This document shows positions 45,672 through 55,530 of a stretch of DNA of 64,000 nt, piece after piece. The notes under the pieces were generated by a model. That model saw only the letters and a program-made list of their open reading frames with translations. It was not told the origin of the DNA and ran no database searches. Location of the stretch: contig JAFSMS010000107.1 in the NCBI GenBank assembly GCA_017447815.1, forward strand, positions 1 to 64,000. Direction: 5' to 3'. Every line of letters begins with the position of its first letter. Within the stretch, counting starts at the first letter, position 1. The DNA is from Bacteroidales bacterium (lineage in GTDB: Bacteria; Bacteroidota; Bacteroidia; Bacteroidales; UBA932). Made by a program: the position numbers and the translations under genes.

Positions 45672-47564
45672 TTACTCTTCGAAAAAGCGGGAGGTGTTGA
45701 TGGTTGTGAAGTAACTGGCGCCGTTTCCGTCGGTGGTGAGGAACACAATCCGGTCGCCTTCCAGGAAAGTGATCAGGTCCATCTGATATGCGCCCGCAGC
45801 GGTGTACGTGCCATACTGTACGCTGTGGGTGGAATGGTTATAAATCGTCATCCTGCCCTCTTTCCACAGGACGCTGTAGGTGCAGAGGTCGTCCCCGAAC
45901 AAATCGCCATAGCAGAAATCGTTTGCCGAACTGCGGAACTCATAATTCACGAAGGCGGGGGTATAAGTGTCGTTCACATAGTCCTGTACCACCATCGAGT
46001 AGGGGTAGCAGTGCAGCATGAGGTCTTTCTCCCGGTGTGTCTTCTGGTCCAGGATGTTGCCGCCGGCATACTCTTCTTCGGGGGTGTTGGCGTCCAGCCG
46101 TACGGCAAACGAGGACAGCGACTTGTCGCGGCTGTCAACCACGCGGAGGACATTGCTGTAAAAATACCGGCCGATGATTTTGGAACGGCTGTGATCCAGC
46201 AGCGCATCATAGAAGGTGTATTCGTCGAACGAATTGCCGAATTCTTCCTCCAGCGGCGTATGTTCCACCCGGTCGTCGTTGCGGCTGTCGAGATAGAACC
46301 AGCGGAATGTCCCTCTTTCATTGGTGGTAATGATAATGCCGAAGCCGTTGTCGGCAAGCAGTACGTTGGAGATGGTATTGCAAGGGAATTGGGGATGGTC
46401 CAGGCTGTCCGTATTTTTCGAAATGACTTTCAGGACGGCACCGGTTTCGGCATCCAGCACCTTCAGGACGCCGTCTCCCACCACATACAGGCGTCCGTTG
46501 TAGCGGTTGTAGGCAATCTTTTCCGGCAACCAGTTCACATCGAACGACTTGCGTACCTCAAAGGTGCGGGCGTCCAACTGGTAGATCCGTTTGGGCAGGT
46601 CGGTGCAGACCCACAGGGTCGATTCATCTTCGCCGAACGTCCAGTGCCGGAAGCAACCTTCAAGGGAAACCTTTCCGTCGTAAAGCGGAACGACCACCGT
46701 CTCATCGAACGTCACGCCGTCGCCCTGGGCCGATTCCACCACCACATGGTCCAGGATTCGGTCGGCCCCCAATTCGACCATATTATAGGGGATATCGATG
46801 CTGACAGTATAGTCATCGACAACGTGCATATCCAGTTCCTTGAGGGAGGAAAGCCAAGTCCGGACCGGCCGCACTTTCCGGGAAAAACTTGCCCGCACAA
46901 TGGCCGGAGCCTTGCTGTGCACGGCCAGGTTGGGCACCGTCACTTCCGTCCCGGTGAGCCGGATGGGCAGGTGATAGAGGACGGGGATGGTGATGGGGGC
47001 GGCCCGGGAGAGGATGGAAAATTCGGCCGATACAAGGTCTTCCGCATCCTGCTCCTTGGGAAAATCCCAATAGACATGGACGGAGCCGTCGCCTTTGCCC
47101 TCCGTGGGCGAAAACGACAGCGCCTCGGACGCCGATTCTACCCGCCATTCTGTATTGGACTCAATTTGCAGGGTGGCCGTGGCCCCTCTTACCTTCGTAT
47201 CAATTTGTTCCGTGTCCACCCTCAGGTACGGCGGATTGTCCGTAAGCCGGATGATCAGGGGGCTGTCTTCCCGACCCGCCAGGTTCACCTGTTGGGAGAA
47301 CGGCTGATAGTAATCGGCCGAAACCGTCACGGAAATGCGCTGCTTTTTGAGGCCCGGAAAGACGCATTTTCCGTCCTGGTCTGTCTGTTTCTGATCCCGG
47401 TCCACCGTTACCACGGCCCCCGCGACGGGCTTGGAGGAAGCGTCCGTGACCTGTACGGTAAGGTCGCAAGACCACGCTTCCGGCTCCTGTTCCTTGCAGG
47501 AAAGAAGGAAAAGGCCCGACAGAACCGTGACAAGGGCTGTCTTTATGAGCGAGGCGGTACGCAT
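45672..47564 (-). CDS. Beta-propeller lipoprotein with regulatory-like and BACON-like domains
   Basis: A 630-residue lipoprotein (MRTASLIKTALVTVLSGLFL, lipobox LLSC). Three parts: a carboxypeptidase-regulatory-like domain (about 32-105, LTVQVTDASSKPVAGAVVTV), a BACON-like domain (about 112-200, ATLQIESNTEWRVES), and a C-terminal propeller (about 290-625) with repeated strands such as STLWVCTDLPKRIYQLDA and NGRLYVVGDGVLKVLDA. No catalytic motif was seen. It is probably surface- or periplasm-facing and binds protein or glycan. Its start overlaps the 3' end of yfhO by 22 bp, so they are likely co-transcribed. Confidence 0.82.
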   Translation of the reverse strand: MRTASLIKTALVTVLSGLFLLSCKEQEPEAWSCDLTVQVTDASSKPVAGAVVTVDRDQKQTDQDGKCVFPGLKKQRISVTVSADYYQPFSQQVNLAGREDSPLIIRLTDNPPYLRVDTEQIDTKVRGATATLQIESNTEWRVESASEALSFSPTEGKGDGSVHVYWDFPKEQDAEDLVSAEFSILSRAAPITIPVLYHLPIRLTGTEVTVPNLAVHSKAPAIVRASFSRKVRPVRTWLSSLKELDMHVVDDYTVSIDIPYNMVELGADRILDHVVVESAQGDGVTFDETVVVPLYDGKVSLEGCFRHWTFGEDESTLWVCTDLPKRIYQLDARTFEVRKSFDVNWLPEKIAYNRYNGRLYVVGDGVLKVLDAETGAVLKVISKNTDSLDHPQFPCNTISNVLLADNGFGIIITTNERGTFRWFYLDSRNDDRVEHTPLEEEFGNSFDEYTFYDALLDHSRSKIIGRYFYSNVLRVVDSRDKSLSSFAVRLDANTPEEEYAGGNILDQKTHREKDLMLHCYPYSMVVQDYVNDTYTPAFVNYEFRSSANDFCYGDLFGDDLCTYSVLWKEGRMTIYNHSTHSVQYGTYTAAGAYQMDLITFLEGDRIVFLTTDGNGASYFTTINTSRFFEE

Positions 47565-50089
47565 CGGGAGGGGCTGATAAAAGGAAGGATCAAGGCCAGC
47601 AGCAGCACCAGCAGCAGGCCGATGGAGGCGATGCGGGAGAAGGTGGCGCCGATGCGGTAACTGTCCGGCAGGAAGGTCATCACCACCTCGTGCTCGCCGG
47701 AGGGGAGAAGGGCCGCACGGAGGGTCCAGTCGGCCCGGAAGAGGTCCAGGGGCTGCCCGTCCACGGACGCATGCCAGCCGTTGGGATAGTAGATTTCACT
47801 GAAAACCGCCAGGCGGTCTCCGGAGGCCGAATATCGGTAGTGCAATTCGTTGGGCGCATAGGAAGTCATCTCTATGTGGTCTTCGGAGCCGGACAGACTC
47901 TTCGCTTCGCTCAGCGTGACAGGAGTGGTTACCACGGCCTGGTGCCGCAGGTCCACGGCCCCCAGAAGGGCGATTTCCTCGTCGGGGTTGGCGGCTACGG
48001 CCACGCTGTCCACAAACCAGGCGGTGCCAAGGGCGGCATCGTTCACCAGCGGCGGATAAGAGCCGTCCAGCACCACGTATCGGGTGTTCAGGGCGTTGAG
48101 GACCGGTGTGTTGGAAGCCATCCAGGCCTCCACCTCCTCCAACTGGCCGACCTCGTTCAACTGCTTGTACAGGCCGTTGATTTCGCCGGTCAGGTAGTGC
48201 TCGATGAGGTCCTGGTAGCGCTGCAGTTTGGCCGGAGAGTAGCCGCCCACCGTCTTGTGGTGGAAGGACGCCGTGGAGGAGTTGAAAACGTTCACCGTGA
48301 GGTCCAGGACGCGGTACTGCGGGTCCTTGTCGGCCTTGATAATCTGATCTACAGGGCGCTCGGCGAAGGGTTTCCCGAAGTCCTTGGGCGTGGTGAAGTG
48401 GTCGGCGTTGAGGTAGCGCTTGCCTGTGACGAAGAGGTTGGCGGCGCTGAGGATGCAGATGACGACGGCGGCCACCCACTTGCGGCCGAATCCGGCGAAC
48501 TCCTTCGCATGCTCCGTCTGCCCCTTCGGCAGATAGGCCCAGAGCAGCAGGAGGGCGCTTGCGGCGATGAGGGCGAAGGACAGGAGGGCATCGGCCCGGA
48601 AGAGGGCGATGCGGTCCTGCACCAGGGCCTCCACCAGGACATCCTGCATGCCGGCGTCGGCGGCGCTTTCGAAGTTGCCGAACAGCCCCGGCATCAGCCA
48701 GCAAAGCAGCGAGAAACCGCCCGTGATGCCGAAAGCCCACCAGAAGGCCTTCATGAAGCGTTTTTTGTCGTACTCGCCCCGAACGATGCGGTCCAGGGTC
48801 ATAAAGCCCAGCATCGGCAGGGTCATTTGCAGCACCACCAGCGCCATGGACACCGTACGGAACTTGTTATACAGCGGCAAAACCTTGAAACAGAAGGCGG
48901 TAAAAGCCATGAAATGATTGCCTACGGCCATGAGCACAGCCAGCACCGTCGCTGCCGCCAGCCACCATTTCTCGCGCCCCCGGTACAGGCCCAGTCCCAG
49001 CACGAAGAGGAACAGCGTAATGGCGCCCATGTACATCGGCCCGGCGGTAAACGGCTGCGGCCCCCAGTACATCGGAAGCTGCTTGGCCGTCTCCCTGAGG
49101 TTTTTCTGCCCCGCCTGGCGCAGCAGTTTGATGGTGGCCGATTTCTCCGGATTCACCGCCCCGGCCGATGCGCCGCCGTTGAAATTGGGAATCATCAGGT
49201 TGGGCAGTTCTTCCCAGCCGTAACTCCAGGAGGTGGCGTAGTCCAGGTCCAGCCCCTTGGCGTTCGCCCCGTCCTGGGACAGTTCGGACCCGCCGCGCAT
49301 GGTCTGAGGCGTATATTCGGCCAGCGGCAGCAGTTTGTTCACATTGGTGGCGATGCCGGCGCTTCCCAGCACCAGCAGCAGGAGCGAAGCCGTCAGGAAG
49401 GGCTTCCAAGCCTTGGTCCGGATGGTGTGAATGAGTTCCACCAGCGCATACAGCAGCACCACAAGGGCCAGATAGTAGGTGATTTGCTGATGGTTGGCCT
49501 TGATCTGCATGCTCAGCGCCAGGCCGAAAAGCGCCGCTCCCAGCAGCACAGATGGCCAGTTAAAGGGCTTTGCCTGCCCTTTTGCCGCCCGGTACGTGTA
49601 CACCAATGCCGCCAGCACCCAGGGCATGAAAGCGATGGCCTGCATCTTGGTGTTGTGCCCCACCTGGATAATCTGGAAATTGTAACTGCAGAAGGCGACG
49701 GCCACGGCGCCGCCCATGGCGACAGTCCAGTTCACCCCCAGCGCCAGGAACAGCAGAAAGGCCCCCAGCAGCGTGATGAACAGGTAAGTGGCCGGTCGTT
49801 TGCCGGTGAGGAGAACATCGTAAATCCACTGGGTGTAATCCCCTTTGTTCTGCGTGGAAATGGCCGTGGTGGGCATTCCTCCGAACATGGAATCGGTCCA
49901 GTAGGTGGGGTTGTCCGGGTGGGCCTTGTTCCACTCGGTCATCTCGTGCGACATGCCTACATAGCCGGAGATGTCGCTTTGGTTCACGATTTTTCCATCC
50001 AGCACCTGCGGCACAAAACCGTAACTCAGCGCCAGGAACAGGACAATGGCGCCCAGGCCGATGGCGATATTCTTCACGATACTTTTCAT
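47543..50089 (-). CDS. YfhO family polytopic membrane protein
   Basis: An 848-residue membrane protein with about a dozen hydrophobic segments, starting MKSIVKNIAIGLGAIVLFLA. Family segments include the extracytoplasmic DISGYVGMSHEMTEWNKAHP and PTYWTDSMFGGMPTTAIS, and a C-terminal soluble domain (GWHASVDGQPLDLFRADWTL). YfhO proteins are glycosyltransferase-C-like and in Gram-positives add sugars to teichoic acids; the role in Bacteroidetes is unknown. The next upstream gene is a glycosyltransferase, which supports a glycan role. Residues encoded around 47895-47921 (VTLSEAKSLSG) come from a repeat-like insertion in the C-terminal domain. Confidence 0.88.
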   Translation of the reverse strand: MKSIVKNIAIGLGAIVLFLALSYGFVPQVLDGKIVNQSDISGYVGMSHEMTEWNKAHPDNPTYWTDSMFGGMPTTAISTQNKGDYTQWIYDVLLTGKRPATYLFITLLGAFLLFLALGVNWTVAMGGAVAVAFCSYNFQIIQVGHNTKMQAIAFMPWVLAALVYTYRAAKGQAKPFNWPSVLLGAALFGLALSMQIKANHQQITYYLALVVLLYALVELIHTIRTKAWKPFLTASLLLLVLGSAGIATNVNKLLPLAEYTPQTMRGGSELSQDGANAKGLDLDYATSWSYGWEELPNLMIPNFNGGASAGAVNPEKSATIKLLRQAGQKNLRETAKQLPMYWGPQPFTAGPMYMGAITLFLFVLGLGLYRGREKWWLAAATVLAVLMAVGNHFMAFTAFCFKVLPLYNKFRTVSMALVVLQMTLPMLGFMTLDRIVRGEYDKKRFMKAFWWAFGITGGFSLLCWLMPGLFGNFESAADAGMQDVLVEALVQDRIALFRADALLSFALIAASALLLLWAYLPKGQTEHAKEFAGFGRKWVAAVVICILSAANLFVTGKRYLNADHFTTPKDFGKPFAERPVDQIIKADKDPQYRVLDLTVNVFNSSTASFHHKTVGGYSPAKLQRYQDLIEHYLTGEINGLYKQLNEVGQLEEVEAWMASNTPVLNALNTRYVVLDGSYPPLVNDAALGTAWFVDSVAVAANPDEEIALLGAVDLRHQAVVTTPVTLSEAKSLSGSEDHIEMTSYAPNELHYRYSASGDRLAVFSEIYYPNGWHASVDGQPLDLFRADWTLRAALLPSGEHEVVMTFLPDSYRIGATFSRIASIGLLLVLLLALILPFISPSRCVPPRS
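47895..47921. repeat. Single-arm copy of the palindromic repeat inside yfhO
   Basis: AGACTCTTCGCTTCGCTCAG plus CGTGACA matches the left arm of the element in mfd. It is read through in frame on the minus strand (VTLSEAKSL). A GTCAT about 30 bp to the left may be the remains of the other arm. Confidence 0.65.
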
Positions 50090-50113
50090 TCTGTCATCTT
50101 GTGGTGCTGCTAT

Positions 50114-50183
50114 CGTCCCGAAAACGGGGACGTTAACGGCATTTTAAGGGTTTTTTGCTTCTGTCGTCCCATTCTTTGGGACG
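50114..50183. repeat. Pair of CGTCCC hairpins between yfhO and the glycosyltransferase gene
   Basis: Two short hairpins with the same arms, CGTCCC/GGGACG, at 50114-50132 and 50165-50183, 51 bp apart, the second inside the last codons of the glycosyltransferase. Could be mRNA-processing hairpins or a small repeat pair. Confidence 0.4.
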
Positions 50184-51466
50184 ATGGCGACACTTTCCAA
50201 CAGTTGGGCCAGGGCATGGGCCGTGGCGCGGCGGGAATAAGGGCCGATTTCCCCGGACGTGGCCGGAACACCCCCGGAGAGGTGCTGCTTCCAGGCTTCG
50301 GCCAGGAAGGCGCGGATGCCGTCGGCATCGGCCCAGTCAAACGTGGAACCGGCAGCGGTGGACGTGAGCACGCGCGCCATGGCGCCGTCGGCCTGGCCGA
50401 TGCCCAGCACGGGCCGCCGGGCCGCCAGGTACTCGAAGAGTTTCCCCGGCAGGATGGGGCGGTACTGGGGGTCGTTCCTGAGGGGCAGCAGCAGCACCGA
50501 GGCACTCCGCTGCTCGCGGACGGCCGCACCATGCGGGCAGTAGCCCAGCGAGATCACGTTGTCGATAAGCCTGTTGGCATTGATGGCTTCCAGCACCTCC
50601 CGGTCCACTTTTCCGCAGAGGCGGATGCGCAGGGCGGCCCGCAGCCGCGGATCCTTGGCCGCCATCTCTCCGAGGACTTTCCAGAGCGTGAGGGGGTTGC
50701 CGTCGGCCGCAAACAGCCCCGTGTGTACCAGGTTGAAATTCCCGTCCGGGGCAGGGGCCGCTCCGGCGAAGTCTTCCTCGTCGTAGCCGTTGGTGATATC
50801 GGCCACCGGTGTGCGGGTCTGGGCCTGGAACTCCTCCTGCATGAGGGGAGTGCAGGCGAGGACGGCCGAGCTTTCGTCCAGGACAGCCTGCTCCATCGCC
50901 CGGAGCCGCTTCCAGGATAAGGCACTCATGGGCAGGTGTTTCAGGTAATACATCCGGCTCCACGGGTCGCGGAAATCCGGCACCCACGGAATGCCCAGTT
51001 TCCGGTGAAGCTTCCGGCCGATCAGGTGTACCGAGTGCGGCGGCCCGGTGGTGACAATGGCATCCACCGGATGCTCCTTCAGGTATTTCCGGAGGCGTTT
51101 CACGGAAGGCCGCACCCAGCCCACGCGCGGGTCCGGGACGAAGAGGTTGGCGCGGATCCAGAGGCTCAGGCGCTGCTTGAAGGTCTTGGGGCCGGAAGAG
51201 ATTTCCGTCACTTCGGTGCTTTTGGCGCCGGTGAGCCGCCGGTAAGCGGCATAGGGCTCCCAGATGGGGCCGCGGAGCACCTCCACATCGGAGGGGACTT
51301 CCTTCTCGAAAGAAGGGTCCAGCGAAGGGTAGTCTGCGTTTTCCGGGGCCCAGACCACCGGCTCCCAACCCTCGGCGGGGAGGTATTTCACAAACTTCAC
51401 CCAGCGCTGTACGCCCGATCCCCCGGACGGTGGCCAGTAATAGGCTATGACCAGCACGCGTTTCAT
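50144..51466 (-). CDS. Glycosyltransferase (GT-B, GT4-like)
   Basis: A 440-residue cytoplasmic or membrane-associated enzyme. The N-terminal domain opens with VLVIAYYWPPSGGSGVQRWV, the donor/acceptor loop of GT4-type sugar transferases; VTTGPPHSVHLIGRKL and VPDFRDPW follow. The C-terminal domain contains RPILPGKLFEYLAARRPVLG, with the conserved Glu/Lys pocket for the nucleotide sugar. The start overlaps the mutS stop codon by 4 bp (ATGA), so it is translated with mutS. It may glycosylate a lipid-linked or surface glycan, in line with yfhO next to it. Sugar and acceptor are unknown. Confidence 0.88.
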   Translation of the reverse strand: MKRVLVIAYYWPPSGGSGVQRWVKFVKYLPAEGWEPVVWAPENADYPSLDPSFEKEVPSDVEVLRGPIWEPYAAYRRLTGAKSTEVTEISSGPKTFKQRLSLWIRANLFVPDPRVGWVRPSVKRLRKYLKEHPVDAIVTTGPPHSVHLIGRKLHRKLGIPWVPDFRDPWSRMYYLKHLPMSALSWKRLRAMEQAVLDESSAVLACTPLMQEEFQAQTRTPVADITNGYDEEDFAGAAPAPDGNFNLVHTGLFAADGNPLTLWKVLGEMAAKDPRLRAALRIRLCGKVDREVLEAINANRLIDNVISLGYCPHGAAVREQRSASVLLLPLRNDPQYRPILPGKLFEYLAARRPVLGIGQADGAMARVLTSTAAGSTFDWADADGIRAFLAEAWKQHLSGGVPATSGEIGPYSRRATAHALAQLLESVAIVPKNGTTEAKNP

Positions 51467-54087
51467 AGCCCCAATTCCTCTTTCATTCCCCGCAGGAGGT
51501 CGAAGGCCTGGAGGGGTGTCATGTTGTTGATGTCGGCCTGGCGGAGACGGTCCCTCAAGGATTCCAGCAAGGGGTCGTCCAATTGGAACAGGGACAATTG
51601 AAGGCTGCCGTCCTTCTCTACATGGCCCTCTTTCACATTGTGCGGCTTCACGGGGGTGAGAGCCCCGACGGCGTCCAGTTTCCCGCTGTTTTCCAGGGCC
51701 TTCAAGGTGCGCTCGGCGCTTTCCAGCACCGGCCCCGGCATGCCGGCCATACGGGCCACATGGATACCGAAACTGTGCGCCGTGCCGCCTTCCTTGATTT
51801 TGCGGAGGAAAATCACCTCCCGGCCCACCTCCTTCACCGTCACGTGGAAGTTCTTCACGCGCGGGAACAGGCCTTCGAGGTCGTTCAGTTCGTGGTAGTG
51901 CGTGGCAAAGAGCGTCTTGGCGCCCTTGCCGTACTCGTGGATGTATTCCACGATGCCCCGGGCGATGGACATGCCGTCGTAGGTGGAGGTTCCCCGGCCG
52001 ATCTCGTCGAGAAGCACCAGCGATCGGCTGCTTAAATTATTGAGAATCATGGACGTCTCCAGCATCTCCACCATGAAGGTGGATTCTCCGCGGGAGATGT
52101 TGTCCGTGGCGCCCACGCGGGTGAACAGTTTGTCGAACCAGCCGATATGGGCCTCGGCCGCCGGCACGAAGGAGCCGCACTGGGCCATCAGGACGATGAG
52201 GGCGGTCTGCCGCAGGAGGGCGCTCTTGCCGGCCATGTTGGGACCGGTGAGGATGATGATCTGCTGCTTCCGGTCGTCCAGATAGACATCGTTGGGAACA
52301 TATTCCTCTCCCGGCGGCATCAGGGTTTCGATGACCGGATGCCGGCCCTCCCGGATGTCCAGCGCCTTGCCGCCGTTCATGTCCGGGCGGCAGTAATGGC
52401 GCGCGGCGGCCTGCTCGGCAAAACCGGAGAGCACGTCCAGCTTCGCCAGGATGCGGCTGTTGCACTGGATGTCGGGAATCTGCTGCTGGATGCGGGCGAC
52501 GAGTTCCCCGTACAGGCGGGTTTCGATGGAATAGATGCGGTCTTCGGCCGTGAGAATCTTTTCCTCGTATTGTTTGAGTTCTTCGGTGATGTAGCGCTCG
52601 GCGTTTACCAGGGTCTGTTTCCGGATCCATTCCGGCGGCACCTGGTCCCGGTAGGTGTTGCGCACCTCGATATAGTAGCCGAAGACGTTGTTGTAAGCGA
52701 TTTTGAGCGAGGCGATTCCCGTGCGCTCGGCCTCCCGCTGCTGCATTTGCAGAAGGTAGTCCTTGCCGCCGGCGCTCAGGGCCCTCAGTTCGTCCAGTTC
52801 GGCGTCCACCCCTTCCGCAATCACCGGTCCCTTGCCGATCTGGATGGCCGGCTCCGGGTCCATGACGCGGACGATTTCCTGCAGCAGGCGGTCGCAGTTG
52901 CGAAGGCCCTTGAGCAGTTTGGAAATGGCCTCGGAGCCCTGCAGCCGGTCTTTGATGGGCTCCGAAAGGGCCAGGCCGCGGGAAAGTTGCATCACCTCGC
53001 GCGGGAAAGCCTTGCCGGTGGCAATCCGGCCCAGGATGCGCTCCATATCTCCGATTTTCCCGAGGTCCGTCTGCGTCTGCTGCAGCAGTTCGGGATTATC
53101 GAGGAAGTACTGGACCATGTCATAGCGGGCGTTCAGTTCCTTGAGGTCCAGGATGGGCATGGCCAGCCAACTGCGGAGCATGCGGGCGCCCATGGGGCTG
53201 GAGCACTTGTCCAGCGTCTGCACCAGCGAAACGCCATCGGCCCCGGCGGCGCTTTGGAAAACTTCCAGGTTGCGGAGGGTGAAACGGTCCATCCACACGA
53301 ACTTGGCCTCATCGATGCGGCCGATGCTGCAGATGTTCTTGAGCCCCACGTGCTGCGTCTGCTCCAGATACACCAGCAGGGCGCCGGCGCTGCAGATGCC
53401 CAGCGGATAGGGGTCGATGGCGAAGCCTTTGAGGCTGTCCACCTGCAATTGGCGCTTGAGGCGCTCCACGGCGGCATCGTACACAAAGGCCCACTCGTCG
53501 ATGGAGGTGGTGTAAAAGTCTCCGAAACGCTCCCGGAGCCCTTTTTCATACCCCCGCTGCACCACCAGTTCCTTGGGCTTGAGCGACCCCAGCAGGGTGC
53601 CCACGTACTCCAGCGTTCCCTGGGCCACCTGGAACTGCCCGGTGGAAACGTCCAGGAAAGCGGCGCCGCAGCGGTCCTTTTCTACCGTGAGGCCGCAGAG
53701 GTAGTTGTTTTCTTTCTGCTCCAGCATGCCCTCGCCGAAGGAAATGCCCGGCGTAACGATTTCGGTGACGCCGCGCTTGACCAGTTTTTTGGTGAGTTTG
53801 GGATCTTCCAATTGGTCGCAGACGGCCACCTTGAAGCCGGCGCGGATGAGTTTGGTCAGGTATCCCTCGATGGCGTGATGCGGGAAGCCCGCCATGGGGA
53901 TGGGCCCCTTGTCTCCGTTGGATTTCTTGGTGAGGACCAGTCCCAGCACGCGGGAGGCCGTCACGGCGTCGTCCGAATAACTTTCATAAAAATCTCCCAC
54001 CCGGTAAAGCAGCAGGGCTTCCGGATGTTGCGCCTTCACCTCGAAAAACTGTTTGATGAGGGGAGTATCTTCCGCAATTTTCGCCAT
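51463..54087 (-). CDS. mutS: DNA mismatch repair protein MutS
   Basis: An 874-residue MutS1. The mismatch-sensing motif VGDFYESYSDDA (Phe-x-Glu wedge) is at about 31-42. Connector, lever and clamp domains follow. The ATPase has Walker A GPNMAGKSALLRQ (about 610-622), Walker B LVLLDEIGRGTSTYDG and the ATHYHEL switch. The C-terminal helix-turn-helix dimer region ends MTPLQAFDLLRGMK. Start ATG 54087 follows a promoter element by only 4 bp, so the mRNA is likely leaderless. The downstream glycosyltransferase overlaps by 4 bp. Confidence 0.98.
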   Translation of the reverse strand: MAKIAEDTPLIKQFFEVKAQHPEALLLYRVGDFYESYSDDAVTASRVLGLVLTKKSNGDKGPIPMAGFPHHAIEGYLTKLIRAGFKVAVCDQLEDPKLTKKLVKRGVTEIVTPGISFGEGMLEQKENNYLCGLTVEKDRCGAAFLDVSTGQFQVAQGTLEYVGTLLGSLKPKELVVQRGYEKGLRERFGDFYTTSIDEWAFVYDAAVERLKRQLQVDSLKGFAIDPYPLGICSAGALLVYLEQTQHVGLKNICSIGRIDEAKFVWMDRFTLRNLEVFQSAAGADGVSLVQTLDKCSSPMGARMLRSWLAMPILDLKELNARYDMVQYFLDNPELLQQTQTDLGKIGDMERILGRIATGKAFPREVMQLSRGLALSEPIKDRLQGSEAISKLLKGLRNCDRLLQEIVRVMDPEPAIQIGKGPVIAEGVDAELDELRALSAGGKDYLLQMQQREAERTGIASLKIAYNNVFGYYIEVRNTYRDQVPPEWIRKQTLVNAERYITEELKQYEEKILTAEDRIYSIETRLYGELVARIQQQIPDIQCNSRILAKLDVLSGFAEQAAARHYCRPDMNGGKALDIREGRHPVIETLMPPGEEYVPNDVYLDDRKQQIIILTGPNMAGKSALLRQTALIVLMAQCGSFVPAAEAHIGWFDKLFTRVGATDNISRGESTFMVEMLETSMILNNLSSRSLVLLDEIGRGTSTYDGMSIARGIVEYIHEYGKGAKTLFATHYHELNDLEGLFPRVKNFHVTVKEVGREVIFLRKIKEGGTAHSFGIHVARMAGMPGPVLESAERTLKALENSGKLDAVGALTPVKPHNVKEGHVEKDGSLQLSLFQLDDPLLESLRDRLRQADINNMTPLQAFDLLRGMKEELGL

Positions 54088-54091
54088 ACGG

Positions 54092-54099
54092 CAAAGTTA
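54092..54099 (-). promoter_or_regulatory. -7 element for mutS
   Basis: TAACTTTG on the minus strand ends 4 bp before the mutS ATG. Confidence 0.65.
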
Positions 54100-54140
54100 A
54101 TCATTTTCCCGAAACGCGGCAAGGCAAACACGTGCCCCGC

Positions 54141-55472
54141 TCACAGAAAGAGGTTGGTGAGAAAGATGACCGCAATGCCGACGGGGGCCAGGTAGCGCAT
54201 GAGGAAATACAGCAGGGGGAAGAGGCGGCGGTTGCACTTGCCCGAGCACGTGAGTTCGTCGCGGACATCGGCCTTGGACATTTTCCAGCCCGCGAAAAGG
54301 GTGAAAAGAAACCCGCCGAACGGCATGAGCCAGTTGGAGCAGAACTTGTCCAGGAAATCAAACAGTCCCAGCCCCAGGATTTTGACCCCGGACATCGGGC
54401 CGAAGGACAGCGAGCACAGCACGCCCAGCGCCCAGGTGCCGAGTGCCAGCACAAGGGTGCTCCGGCGCCGGCTCCAGCCCTTTTCTTCCACCAGGTAGGC
54501 GACCCCTACTTCCAGGAGGGAGATGGACGAGGTGAGGGCCGCGATGAGGATGCTGAAAAAGAACAGGACCGATACCACGGTGCCGGCCCAGCCCATCCGG
54601 CTGAAGACATACGGCAGGGTGTCAAACACCAGGCCGGCGCCTTCCTCCGGCTGGATGCCGGCGGCAAAGACGGCGGGCATCACCGCAAAACCGGCCAGCA
54701 GGGCGAACAGCAGGTCGAAAAGGGCCGTGCAGTTGCCCGAATACACGATATTCTCCTCTTTCCGCATGTAGGAGGCATAGGTGAGGATGGTTCCCACGCC
54801 CAGCGACAGGGAGAAGAAAGCCTGCCCCATGGCAGTGGCCGCTACCTGCGCATTAATCTTGGAGAAATCGGGCTTCACCATGTATTCCACGCCCTTCCAT
54901 GCTCCGGGCAGCGTGAGCCCGTAGATGACGATGACCACAATCAGCAGAAACAGCATCGGCATGGTGATTTTGGTGAACTTCTCGATGCCTTTCGTGACGC
55001 CCATAAGGATGATGCCAGCGGTGAGGGCCATGAAAACGGTATGGGTGACCACAGGTTCCCAGGTGGAGGAAATGAAGGAGCCGAAAATCCCGGAAGTGTC
55101 TCCCGAGAAGCGGACGGCGCAGGCTTTTGCGAAGTAGTCCACCGACCAGCCGCCGACCACGCTGTAATAACTCAACAGCAGGACCGGCGTGCACACGGTG
55201 ACCAGCCCCAGCCATTTCCAGCGGGTGCCGGGAGCCAGTTTCTGCATGGCCCCGAACGTATTGCTGCCGCTTCGTCGGCCGATGACGGCCTCGGCCATGA
55301 AGATGGGCATGGCCAGCAGGGCGCATGCTGCGATATAGACCAAAACAAAGGCCGCTCCGCCATTCTGGCCCACCAGATAGGGGAATCGCCAGATATTTCC
55401 AAGGCCGATGGCGCTTCCCGCCATGGCCATAATCACGGCCAGACGGCTGCCGAAATTTTCTCTTTTCTGCAT
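54141..55472 (-). CDS. Neurotransmitter:sodium symporter (SNF) family transporter
   Basis: About 443 residues with 11-12 membrane helices. The TM1 signature [20 protein letters not shown], which carries the Na+ and substrate site, is intact at the N-terminus. ATG 55472 ([20 protein letters not shown]) is chosen over a GTG five codons upstream because it fits the family start. Bacterial NSS members import amino acids with sodium; the specificity here is not readable. It is transcribed divergently from thyA, with separate promoter elements in a 58-bp gap. Confidence 0.93.
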   Translation of the reverse strand: MQKRENFGSRLAVIMAMAGSAIGLGNIWRFPYLVGQNGGAAFVLVYIAACALLAMPIFMAEAVIGRRSGSNTFGAMQKLAPGTRWKWLGLVTVCTPVLLLSYYSVVGGWSVDYFAKACAVRFSGDTSGIFGSFISSTWEPVVTHTVFMALTAGIILMGVTKGIEKFTKITMPMLFLLIVVIVIYGLTLPGAWKGVEYMVKPDFSKINAQVAATAMGQAFFSLSLGVGTILTYASYMRKEENIVYSGNCTALFDLLFALLAGFAVMPAVFAAGIQPEEGAGLVFDTLPYVFSRMGWAGTVVSVLFFFSILIAALTSSISLLEVGVAYLVEEKGWSRRRSTLVLALGTWALGVLCSLSFGPMSGVKILGLGLFDFLDKFCSNWLMPFGGFLFTLFAGWKMSKADVRDELTCSGKCNRRLFPLLYFLMRYLAPVGIAVIFLTNLFL

Positions 55473-55498
55473 ATCGTTCGAATACACATACCCGTTTG

Positions 55499-55506
55499 CA
55501 AAGATA
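55499..55506 (-). promoter_or_regulatory. -7 element for the SNF transporter gene
   Basis: TATCTTTG on the minus strand, 26 bp before the ATG at 55472. It is divergent to the thyA promoter. Confidence 0.62.
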
Positions 55507-55518
55507 GCGATTTCTTCT

Positions 55519-55526
55519 TATTTTTG
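55519..55526 (+). promoter_or_regulatory. -7 element for thyA
   Basis: TATTTTTG ends 4 bp before the thyA ATG. Confidence 0.62.
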
Positions 55527-55530
55527 TAGT

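Noticed and set aside
47690..50920. A 1076-codon + strand frame opposite yfhO
   Set aside because: Low-complexity, His- and Gly-rich translation opposite a clear membrane protein gene.
55472..55487. GTG start five codons upstream for the SNF transporter
   Set aside because: ATG 55472 fits the family N-terminus and the promoter spacing better.
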